NCBI GenBank assembly: GCA_964444095.1
Contig: CAYUEW010000011.1
Span: forward strand, 1-20,160
DNA from: JAGLWP01 sp964444095
GTDB taxonomy: Archaea; Nanobdellota; Nanobdellia; Pacearchaeales; GW2011-AR1
DNA: 20,160 bases
Reading direction: 5' to 3'
Shown here: positions 14,046-20,160 of the stretch, piece by piece
Position numbering within the stretch: position 1 is the stretch's first letter
Layout: each line of letters opens with the position of its first letter
Translations under genes and position numbers: made by a program
The notes under the pieces: generated by a model
Databases searched by the model: none
Seen by the model: the letters and a program-made list of their open reading frames with translations, nothing else
Told to the model about the DNA's origin: nothing

Positions 14046-15488
14046 ATGAAAAAACAAAATCAAGAAGGTTTGACAGTAAAAAAAGAGGAAAATTTTAGTG
14101 AGTGGTTTACCCAATTAATAATTAAAACAGAACTTGCAGATTACTCTTCTGTTTCTGGTTGTATCATCTTAAGACCACGAGCATATCAAGTATGGGAAAA
14201 AGTAAAAGAAGCTTGTGATAAAGAGTTCAAAAAGATAAAAATTCAAAACGCTTATTTTCCTTTGTTCATTCCAGAGAAAGCATTTGAAAAAGAAAAAGAA
14301 CATGTCAAGGGATTTGCTCCAGAGGTCGCTTGGGTTACTCAAACAGGAAATACAAAATTAAAAGAAAAACTTGCTATCCGTCCAACTTCAGAAGCCATAA
14401 TGTATGAATCTTATGCTAAATGGATACGAAGTTGGAGAGACTTACCTCTTTTACTCAATCAATGGAATAATGTGGTTAGATGGGAATTTAATAATCCAGT
14501 TCCATTTTTTAGGACAAGAGAATTTTTGTGGAATGAAATGCATACTGCATTTGCAACAGAAAAAGAAGCATTAGCACATGGAAACAAAATAATCCAAAAA
14601 TATAACAAAGTTACTGAAGAATTAATGGCCCTTCCAGGAATCTATGGAAGAAAAACAGAAAAGGAAAAATTCGCTGGGGCGATTTTTACAGAAAAAGTCC
14701 ATCACTATCTCCCTAACGGACGAATAATCGAAGGAACTTGTTTCCATTACGATGGACAAAATTTCGCAAAAGCATATGGAATAAAATTTTTAGATAAAAA
14801 TGAAAAAGAAAATTTTGTTTTTCAAAACACTCATGCGATTTCAACTAGAATGCTCGGAACAATGTTTGCGATTCATTCAGATAATAAAGGATTAGTAATC
14901 CCCCCGAGGATAGCTGAAAACAAAATTGTAATTATCCCATTATTATTTAAGGGAAAAGAAAAAAAAGTTTTAGAAAAAGCAAAAGAAATATCAAAAAAAC
15001 TTTCAAAGTTTAGTCCTATCTTAGATGAACGAGAAGAATACTCTCCTGGATGGAAATTTTCAGAATGGGAGTTGAAAGGAATTCCTATAAGAATTGAGAT
15101 AGGACCAAGAGATTTAGAGAAAGCTTCTGTTATTATCGTGAAAAGAAATACCTTTGAAAAAGTTTCAATTAAGATAAAAGATTTGCAAAAGCAAATTCCC
15201 AAAATTTTAGAAGAAATTCAAAAAGAACTTTATGAAAAAGCAGAAACTGAATTGAAAAATTCCATTAAAAAAACAGAGGATAAAAAAGAATTAATTAAAC
15301 TAATCAAAGATAAAAAAATGGTTAAAGTTCCTTTATGTGGCATGGAAAAATGTGAAGACAATTTAAAAGCAGATACTGAAGGAGCAAAAGTATTATTTAT
15401 TGATTCTAAAGAATCTTCAAAGAATAAGAAATGTATAATCTGCAGAAAACCAGCAGAACATATAGTCTATGTTGGTAAGAGCTACTAA
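14046..15488 (+). CDS. proS: Prolyl-tRNA synthetase, archaeal/eukaryotic type
   Basis: Attaches proline to tRNA-Pro. The 480 residues fit the archaeal/eukaryotic-type ProRS, which lacks the bacterial INS editing domain. Visible parts: the N-terminal FSEWFTQLIIKTELADYS; motif 1 region with GCIILRPRAYQVWE; IRPTSEAIMYESYAKW (about 111-126); motif 2 FRTREFLWNEMHTAFA (Arg156 onward); motif 3 around THAISTRMLGTMF; then an anticodon-binding domain (about 300-400) and a C-terminal zinc-type domain with CGMEKC and CIIC cysteines. The chain ends in Tyr, as is usual for this type. Its ATG directly follows the protease stop, and no separate promoter is apparent. About 390 bases of mostly non-coding DNA follow. 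Confidence 0.95.
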   Translation: MKKQNQEGLTVKKEENFSEWFTQLIIKTELADYSSVSGCIILRPRAYQVWEKVKEACDKEFKKIKIQNAYFPLFIPEKAFEKEKEHVKGFAPEVAWVTQTGNTKLKEKLAIRPTSEAIMYESYAKWIRSWRDLPLLLNQWNNVVRWEFNNPVPFFRTREFLWNEMHTAFATEKEALAHGNKIIQKYNKVTEELMALPGIYGRKTEKEKFAGAIFTEKVHHYLPNGRIIEGTCFHYDGQNFAKAYGIKFLDKNEKENFVFQNTHAISTRMLGTMFAIHSDNKGLVIPPRIAENKIVIIPLLFKGKEKKVLEKAKEISKKLSKFSPILDEREEYSPGWKFSEWELKGIPIRIEIGPRDLEKASVIIVKRNTFEKVSIKIKDLQKQIPKILEEIQKELYEKAETELKNSIKKTEDKKELIKLIKDKKMVKVPLCGMEKCEDNLKADTEGAKVLFIDSKESSKNKKCIICRKPAEHIVYVGKSY

Positions 15489-15514
15489 GTACAGCTCATT
15501 TCATCTATTTTTTA

Positions 15515-15631
15515 CTACTCGTATTTGTGGTCGATTGAGTTAATCTCGTCTTCAAGTCTCAAAGTGACTTCCATAAGTTGACTTAATTCTCTTTCAACGA
15601 ATTCTTGCTCCATTTTTTTTGCGTACTCCAT
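15515..15631 (-). CDS. Possible 38-residue acidic coiled-coil mini-protein
   Basis: A short open frame starting MEYAKKMEQEF and ending SIDHKYE, mostly charged and with heptad-like leucines, so probably one amphipathic helix. It lies in the 388-base space between proS and the small gene at 15877, facing back towards proS. No Shine-Dalgarno site precedes the ATG at 15631; an internal ATG (residue 7) has GGAG about 11 bases upstream. About 48 bases before the ATG, on the same strand, is a strong hairpin (15679-15720) that could belong to its leader. I do not recognise it. Protein-like composition and a helix pattern favour a real gene, but chance remains possible. Confidence 0.4.
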   Translation of the reverse strand: MEYAKKMEQEFVERELSQLMEVTLRLEDEINSIDHKYE

Positions 15632-15678
15632 TTTTAAAAAACAGAATCCTGAAGAGATCTAAATTGATAAGAAGTGTT

Positions 15679-15720
15679 TCAATTCAATTCAGACCCCAAG
15701 AGGAAACTGAATTAAATTGA
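15679..15720 (-). other. Strong hairpin upstream of the mini-ORF
   Basis: A 14-pair inverted repeat joins 15679-15692 and 15707-15720 around a 14-base loop. In minus-strand RNA the only non-Watson-Crick pair is G-U; in plus-strand RNA it would be C-A, so the minus strand is favoured. The minus-strand loop could pair further (CCU/GGG) around a CUUG tetraloop. There is no T run after it to make it a terminator for proS. The stretch from here to 15845 shows nothing further that I can support. Confidence 0.45.
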
Positions 15721-15845
15721 GGGAAGTTTAATTGTATTGCATACTAAGTCATATACATTCATACATATCCAACCTAGTCTGTTACTCATAATAAATTCAA
15801 GAAAAAACTGTTTTTATACTTTTCGTAACTAAAATAGTATAATCA

Positions 15846-15857
15846 AATTTATAAATA
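15846..15857 (+). promoter_or_regulatory. Promoter of the small gene at 15877
   Basis: AATTTATAAATA is centred about 25 bases before the ATG at 15877, which fits a leaderless archaeal transcript. Confidence 0.45.
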
Positions 15858-15876
15858 AATAAATGCTAACGAAAAA

Positions 15877-16113
15877 ATGACAACAGAAAACAAACAAGTA
15901 TATCAATATCGAAAAGAAGATTTCATCCCAATAGTTGGAGTAAGGAAACATATGAATAGATGCTTTGAAGAAATGGAAAAACATCCCATCTTAAACTGGA
16001 GCGAGAAGTATAATGCTCAGTGTTTTATTCGAGATGCGGGACTAATCTTCTACAATGTAGCAATCTTTTTACCTCCACTACTTATTGGATTAGAAAAACT
16101 TGCAGGGGATTAA
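15877..16113 (+). CDS. Hypothetical 78-residue protein
   Basis: I do not recognise this protein. It has a polar N terminus (MTTENKQVYQYRKEDF), a middle part with a probable amphipathic helix containing HMNRCFEEMEK and WSEKYNAQCF, and a hydrophobic C-terminal segment (about 55-72, GLIFYNVAIFLPPLLIG) that could be a single membrane helix or tail anchor. Two cysteines are present. The promoter box at 15846-15857 supports the start; an overlapping ATG at 15863 opens only a five-codon frame. Its TAA overlaps the DHH gene's stop in TTAA (16110-16113), so the two genes converge with no space between. Confidence 0.6.
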   Translation: MTTENKQVYQYRKEDFIPIVGVRKHMNRCFEEMEKHPILNWSEKYNAQCFIRDAGLIFYNVAIFLPPLLIGLEKLAGD

Positions 16114-17144
16114 TCCTTCTCTAAAAGTTCTTTAAACTTTTCTATGTCTTCTATCTTTATCCTAGCACCAACAGCGTCCTCATGCCCCCCGCCCGTTGCA
16201 TCCTCTAATTGATTAATAGCATTTAAAATTGTTTCTCTAATTTTTTTACCCCTCACAGAAACATTTACTTTTAATCCAGAAACAAACATCACAACGATAA
16301 CTTTCTTTGGAAAAATATAACTAAGTTCATTTGCCAAATCTGAACTCATGCTTAGCTCGCCAGAATATTTAAAAAATAAAAATCGCCCCTCATTCACATT
16401 CGCCTTTGCTTTCGCAATTAAATGAACATATCGATTATTAATATAATTATATCTATCATGCATTGTTTTATTCTTAGAACATTCTTCCAAAACCTCATAA
16501 GGAGTTTTAACTTTCATCAGAAATCTAAACATATTCACCACGTTAGTTGTTCTGTCCTTTAATGCAAAACTAAACATCAAAGCAATCTTTCCAATTTGTG
16601 AACGATAAAGAATTCCAAAAGCGTCTTTACTTTTAATTCCCAAATCAGGATATTCTTTTAAAAATTTAGAATAAAAAGAGGGTACAAACTTATCTGAAAT
16701 ACTCCCAGCAACCGCCAACCATAAATCTTCTTTCCTCTCTGTAATTCTCTGACACAAATATGTAACAGGTTCATTGCTCTTAAATCGATTCAAAAGAGGA
16801 TTATAATAATTTACAAATTCCGGAATTGTTTTTTTATCAATTTCATGGTGGTCAATCCAAACAACAGGAATGTTGACTTGTCTTGCTTCCTCAAAAAATT
16901 CTTTCGACACACGAGGTTTATCTAAAATAAAAATATAATCTGCATTGAATTCTCTTACTTTTCTAAAATAATCTGCAGTCATGTTAGGAAAAGAATTCAC
17001 TAAAACTCCTTTTCCTTTTCCACAATATCTCTGCAACAAAAGAAAAGAGCACAATCCATCTGGATCATTATCAAAAAAGAAAACCGGATTCTGAGCATTA
17101 TCTAAATGTTCTCTTATCTCTTGCATTTGTTTTTTTGTTAGCAT
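16110..17144 (-). CDS. DHH-family phosphoesterase (RecJ-like)
   Basis: A 344-residue predicted nuclease or phosphodiesterase of the DHH superfamily. Metal-binding motifs are complete: FFDNDPDG (Asp25, Asp27), ILDKP (Asp75), and WIDHHE (Asp98-His99-His100). A C-terminal DHHA1-type domain carries the substrate-binding DATGGGHEDAVGARI near residues 315-330. In archaea such proteins include RecJ-like exonucleases, the GINS-associated nuclease and oligoribonuclease-like enzymes; length alone does not decide between them. Its ATG follows the decarboxylase stop with no gap, so it is the third gene of the dys-decarboxylase-DHH operon. Some deviation from the core occurs between motif III and DHHA1, a linker of about 180 residues rich in helix-forming residues. 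Confidence 0.85.
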   Translation of the reverse strand: MLTKKQMQEIREHLDNAQNPVFFFDNDPDGLCSFLLLQRYCGKGKGVLVNSFPNMTADYFRKVREFNADYIFILDKPRVSKEFFEEARQVNIPVVWIDHHEIDKKTIPEFVNYYNPLLNRFKSNEPVTYLCQRITERKEDLWLAVAGSISDKFVPSFYSKFLKEYPDLGIKSKDAFGILYRSQIGKIALMFSFALKDRTTNVVNMFRFLMKVKTPYEVLEECSKNKTMHDRYNYINNRYVHLIAKAKANVNEGRFLFFKYSGELSMSSDLANELSYIFPKKVIVVMFVSGLKVNVSVRGKKIRETILNAINQLEDATGGGHEDAVGARIKIEDIEKFKELLEKD

Positions 17145-18182
17145 CTATAAATCCTCCGTAATGATAGTTTTTAACTTTTTATAACCAAAGAAATCTGTCG
17201 TATAATTGTAAGCTCCTGCATTCAAAAAAGTAATCCTATCTCCCACTTTTGGATTTTCCAACTTTACCTTATATCTAAAAATATCGTCTCGGGTTGGAGA
17301 ATTTCCTTTAATCAAAAAAGAACTTCCTTCTCCTGATTCTCCTTCTACAAACATTTTATTTTGCCCTATGAGAGTGTCCAATGCACAATTGTATATGGTG
17401 GTATTCAAAACAATAATTGAATCATAAACTTGAATTATCTCTGTCTGAAGTTTAACCGCTGGCCCAGCGATAAATCTTCCTGGCTCTATATAGGTTTCAA
17501 TTCCTAAACTATTTAACCAATCTCTTGCTTCAGCAATTTTTGAAAATACATATTTTTCAATATCTACACTATGGCTTCTATACTGAATTGGCAGACCTCC
17601 TCCAAAATTGACAAACGAAATAATTTTCAAAACAGATTCCTCCAAGGAATCTTCTAAGTCTCCTTTAATATTCCACTCGCTCGTATTCTGAGATTTTCTA
17701 TGAATATGAATTCCAATTTTCTTCAAAAATTCGTTGTCTTTCATCTCTAAAATTAGTTCATTAACTTTTTTTGAACCCATTCCATAAACAAAATATTTCC
17801 CGCTACCAATCCTATGCTCTTGACATTTCATTCTCAAACCAAGATTAATCTGAATCTTCTTTTCATTAATCACTTTCAAAACTCGGCTTAAATCCACTTC
17901 ATTGTCTACTACAAAATTCCGAATTCCTTCTTCCAAAAGTTTTCCCAGTTCCTCTTCAGATTCTGCCTGCAAAAAAAACCATATCCTGTTCTTATCAGAA
18001 ATTTCTTTAATCTCTTCCCACGCGTGAATAGAAAAATCACAATCGCTTGTAATCTCCTGAAGAACTTTTGCAACTTCATGATTCGTCTTATAACTATAAG
18101 AAATTTTAATTCCTAATTCTTTCAACTTTTCATATTGTTTTAAAACTTTTTTCCTAGAAAGAACAAATCTAACTTCATTCAT
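17145..18182 (-). CDS. Fold-type III PLP-dependent decarboxylase-like protein
   Basis: Related to ornithine, diaminopimelate and carboxynorspermidine decarboxylases. The 345 residues are short for the group (about 370-430). Visible: the PLP-binding Lys32 in SYSYKTNHEV, HIHRKSQN around 159-166, the phosphate-binding FVNFGGGLP (about 190-198), IEPGRFIAGPA (about 232-242), and a late NAGAYNYTTDFFGY. At the place of the conserved G-x-x-C-x-x-x-D active-site motif stands GNSPTRDD (293-300), so the usual Cys appears to be Pro; the Asp remains. It overlaps the deoxyhypusine synthase gene by 8 bases, so production of a polyamine for hypusine or for spermidine synthesis is a reasonable guess. Diaminopimelate decarboxylation for lysine is the alternative. 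The missing Cys leaves the exact reaction open. Confidence 0.8.
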   Translation of the reverse strand: MNEVRFVLSRKKVLKQYEKLKELGIKISYSYKTNHEVAKVLQEITSDCDFSIHAWEEIKEISDKNRIWFFLQAESEEELGKLLEEGIRNFVVDNEVDLSRVLKVINEKKIQINLGLRMKCQEHRIGSGKYFVYGMGSKKVNELILEMKDNEFLKKIGIHIHRKSQNTSEWNIKGDLEDSLEESVLKIISFVNFGGGLPIQYRSHSVDIEKYVFSKIAEARDWLNSLGIETYIEPGRFIAGPAVKLQTEIIQVYDSIIVLNTTIYNCALDTLIGQNKMFVEGESGEGSSFLIKGNSPTRDDIFRYKVKLENPKVGDRITFLNAGAYNYTTDFFGYKKLKTIITEDL

Positions 18183-19119
18183 CTTTCAATAACCCCCCTC
18201 GTTTTAATTTATCTAAAACGCTTGTCATCATCAAAGGAAAAGTAATGCAAACATCTCCATTTACTGTCGCAGCTTCTGCATCATCTTTAATCTTTCCCCA
18301 AGATTTTGCTTCTTGGGTTGTTGCTCCAGACATGCTCCCTGAACTTGCATGACTCGTCGTCAAATAAACCGCGTAATCAAAACCTCCAGAAAGCAAAGCA
18401 GAAAAAACAGCATAATGTTTTGAAATGCTTCCCCCCAAACTAATAATCCCTTTCTTTTCATCAAAAGACAAATCTGTTACAATTCTATCCATATCTAAGA
18501 TTGTATCTACAATAAAATCCTTGTGCTTTTTTTGAAACATAAATAAATGAAAGCCAAACGAAGAATCTGCAATCCCGGGACAATAAATCGGAATATTATT
18601 TTTCGCTGCTTGAAACAAAATAGAATTCTCATCATTCAACATCAAACCTAATTCGTATAATAATTCAGAAGAAGAAATTCTCTTTTTCTTCTCATAAATT
18701 TTCTCTAAATAATTTATCATAACATCTTCAAATTTCATGTATGATTCATTTCGGATAATCAAGTTACCAACCCGATTTTCTCCTCGCTCATGTAATTCTG
18801 TATCATCTGCATAAAAACTTCCAATCTCAAAATCTTCTTGAAGTGATTTCATAATATCTTCTTCAATTGCTCCAGAAGTTGTAACTAAAATATTCGGAAT
18901 TTGTAACTTACAAAGTTGAGCAAAGAATCCCCTTAAACCAGAAGTAACCATATTTGAAGTAAATGTCAAAAAAACTTTCGCACCAGAACGCTTCATTTTC
19001 AAAACAACATTCACGGCTTCATTAAGTTCCACTGCTTGATAACCCACAGAGCCAAAACTATCAACGAGCTCTTCAACAGACATAGTTGGCTTCCATAAAA
19101 AATCTTTAACTTTTTTCAT
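18175..19119 (-). CDS. dys: Deoxyhypusine synthase
   Basis: Transfers the aminobutyl group of spermidine (NAD-dependent) to a lysine of translation factor aIF5A, first step of hypusine formation. The 314 residues fit archaeal DHS. Visible: LTFTSNMVTSGLRGFFAQL (NAD-binding half), LVTTSGAIEEDI, PIYCPGIADSSFGFHL, LGGSISKHYAV, LTTSHASSGSMSGATTQEAKSWGKI with the catalytic Lys276 in SWGK, and a C-terminal ITFPLMMTSVLDK. It heads an operon with the PLP decarboxylase (8-base overlap) and the DHH gene. I see no clear Shine-Dalgarno site at the ATG. Some DHS relatives in bacteria make homospermidine instead, but the motifs and archaeal setting favour true DHS. Confidence 0.92.
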   Translation of the reverse strand: MKKVKDFLWKPTMSVEELVDSFGSVGYQAVELNEAVNVVLKMKRSGAKVFLTFTSNMVTSGLRGFFAQLCKLQIPNILVTTSGAIEEDIMKSLQEDFEIGSFYADDTELHERGENRVGNLIIRNESYMKFEDVMINYLEKIYEKKKRISSSELLYELGLMLNDENSILFQAAKNNIPIYCPGIADSSFGFHLFMFQKKHKDFIVDTILDMDRIVTDLSFDEKKGIISLGGSISKHYAVFSALLSGGFDYAVYLTTSHASSGSMSGATTQEAKSWGKIKDDAEAATVNGDVCITFPLMMTSVLDKLKRGGLLKDE

Positions 19120-19282
19120 TTTATAGAGTAAATACTAGAAATCTAATTAGGAATTGGTACACAATCAGATGAAATCGCATCCATATAACCCCTAAAAAAA
19201 ATTCCTTTTTAAAACTTCTTATTAGACTAGTATATTCCACCACAAAAATCTTTTTAAAGGAAAAACGCTGATTAAAACTACA

Positions 19283-19483
19283 ATGAATAAATGGACTGAA
19301 ATATTGTTTGGATTGATTTTGCTTAATGGAGCAATTCTTACATGGAGCTTCTCTCAAAATTGGGGAGTATTCTGGGACTTTGGAACAGCAGCATGGGAAT
19401 TTCTAAAAGGCGGAGCAATTTGGTTTACAATTCTAATCGGCTTTATTTTTATAATGTTAGGAATTAGTGACTTGAAAGGATAA
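19283..19483 (+). CDS. Small two-helix membrane protein (unknown)
   Basis: A 66-residue protein with two hydrophobic stretches: about residues 4-25 (EILFGLILLNGAILTW) and about 45-62 (AIWFTILIGFIFIMLGI), joined by an aromatic loop rich in Trp and Phe (NWGVFWDFG). It is probably a small inner-membrane protein. A TTTTTAAAGG stretch at 19251-19260 is centred about 28 bases before the ATG, as expected for a leaderless transcript. It converges on the SpoIIM-like gene with their stops abutting at 19483/19484. I do not recognise a family. Similar short woesearchaeal membrane proteins are common, but function cannot be inferred. Confidence 0.7.
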   Translation: MNKWTEILFGLILLNGAILTWSFSQNWGVFWDFGTAAWEFLKGGAIWFTILIGFIFIMLGISDLKG

Positions 19484-20080
19484 TTAATTTAATAAAATTA
19501 TCAAACAACCTTCTATAACTCCTGCAATTATTAAAAGAGGGACGATTACAAAGAGAAAAACTTTTAAGGACTGCAGTAAATTTTTTTTAAGAACATCATA
19601 TTTATTTTTTTTAAACATAAATGTCCCTAATTTTAACCCCAATCCTAATGCAAGAAAAATTGCAGGGAATTCAAAAATTCCGTGGGGAACAAGATTGAAT
19701 AAAGAAATAATCCCGCTTTCATTAACACTCAATGCAGAAACAAATCCTAAAATATACCCATTTCCCAAGGTTGCAATTAAAGGAAAAACCCCAAAGAAAA
19801 CTCCTAGCACCATTCCAAAAAAACTACTTTTAAGATTATTAAAAAAAATAAAATTAATTAATTGAAATTGAGACAATCCTTCTGTTTGTGCTAAAATTTC
19901 TTGCATAAATTCCATAATTGATTCGGAAATTATTGCTGGTGCAGGAATAAAAAAACCAATCAATAAAAAGACCACAAACACTCCAATAACCCCATAAATA
20001 AATTTTTTAGATTCCTTTATGTAATTCCAACATTCTTTATACTCCCTCCTTAAACTAAACTTTCCTCTTTTCTTTTTCAT
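19484..20080 (-). CDS. SpoIIM/DUF95-family membrane protein
   Basis: A 198-residue polytopic membrane protein related to stage II sporulation protein M. A charged N terminus is followed by a first helix (about 28-50, IYGVIGVFVVFLLIGFFI), an extracellular segment, then the family core: NNLKSSFFGMVLG, PLIATLGNGYILGF, the hallmark NLVPHGIFEFPAIFLALG, GLKLG, and a final helix near residues 175-197. In archaea and non-sporulating bacteria these proteins are of unknown function and are often next to other membrane genes. The gene starts one base after the stop of an upstream coding frame (20082), so it is probably the second gene of an operon. Confidence 0.9.
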   Translation of the reverse strand: MKKKRGKFSLRREYKECWNYIKESKKFIYGVIGVFVVFLLIGFFIPAPAIISESIMEFMQEILAQTEGLSQFQLINFIFFNNLKSSFFGMVLGVFFGVFPLIATLGNGYILGFVSALSVNESGIISLFNLVPHGIFEFPAIFLALGLGLKLGTFMFKKNKYDVLKKNLLQSLKVFLFVIVPLLIIAGVIEGCLIILLN

Positions 20081-20081
20081 A

Positions 20082-20160
20082 TTAACTAAATTGTTGACGA
20101 ATAACCTTTGTTTTATTTTTATATTTCTTTCTTAAATAAAAACCATAAGCTAGACCTAAA
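20082..20160 (-). CDS. C-terminal end of an upstream gene (partial)
   Basis: An open frame from the window edge, reading GLAYGFYLRKKYKNKTKV and ending QQFS at a TAA (20084-20082), one base before the SpoIIM ATG. The short hydrophobic start and the basic tail look like the cytoplasmic end of a membrane protein. Only 25 residues are visible, so no family can be named. The one-base spacing to the next gene is the main argument that it is real. Confidence 0.5.
   Translation of the reverse strand, partial: LGLAYGFYLRKKYKNKTKVIRQQFS

Noticed and set aside
15679..15720. Hairpin as transcription terminator of proS
   Set aside because: It lies about 190 bases past the proS stop, has no T run after it on the plus strand, and the pairing favours the minus strand; archaeal terminators are mostly T-runs.
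19121..19357. 78-codon minus-strand frame overlapping the small membrane protein
   Set aside because: It overlaps the promoter and first third of the plus-strand gene at 19283, has no recognisable domain, and its composition is that of antisense AT-rich DNA.

Overview
The window looks like a piece of a compact, AT-rich archaeal genome, most likely a DPANN lineage of the Woesearchaeota/Pacearchaeota kind. Directly archaeal markers are GatD and GatE (the archaeal Glu-tRNA(Gln) amidotransferase), Taw3 (wyosine tRNA modification), deoxyhypusine synthase, an archaeal/eukaryotic-type ProRS, a tRNA without encoded CCA, and TATA boxes centred about 26 bases before start codons (leaderless transcripts). 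The phylum-level placement is inference, from the Cys-rich surface protein style, a bacterial-type AspRS and the small gene sizes.

Layout. 1-744 (minus) is the N-terminal part of ftsZ, with a strong Shine-Dalgarno site. 745-921 holds its promoter and, on the plus strand, a candidate structured RNA. 922-4136 (minus) carries taw3, a metallo-beta-lactamase-fold hydrolase, a HAD-type hydrolase broken by a one-base frameshift, and a Cys-rich, membrane-anchored surface protein whose 39-bp repeats are interrupted by a 100-N assembly gap. 4137-4446 holds promoter sequence and a 20-residue acidic mini-ORF. 4447-9810 (minus) is a probable operon: PRTase-like gene, nucleotidyltransferase-like gene, gatE, aspS, asnS. 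A divergent promoter region separates it from a DUF1003 membrane protein (plus). Then come galE, gatD and a 90-residue unknown (all minus) and tRNA-Arg(UCG) (minus). The plus strand resumes with a membrane-anchored HtrA-like protease fused tail-to-head to proS. 15489-15876 holds a 38-residue mini-ORF, a strong hairpin and a promoter. The rest is a small hypothetical protein (plus), a dys-decarboxylase-DHH operon (minus), a two-helix membrane peptide (plus), a SpoIIM-like membrane protein (minus) and the tail of another gene.

How the genes work together. The main theme is tRNA charging: GatDE makes Gln-tRNA from Glu-tRNA, AspRS, AsnRS and ProRS charge directly, tRNA-Arg is present, and Taw3 and DHS modify tRNA-Phe and aIF5A. 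The most striking observation is that GatE and the adjacent bacterial-type AspRS both lack the GAD insertion domain that normally occurs in exactly these two families. Other points of interest are the PRTase/nucleotidyltransferase pair heading the operon, the candidate RNA at 820-908, a fold-III PLP decarboxylase missing its usual active-site Cys next to DHS, and two unannotated-scale mini-ORFs.
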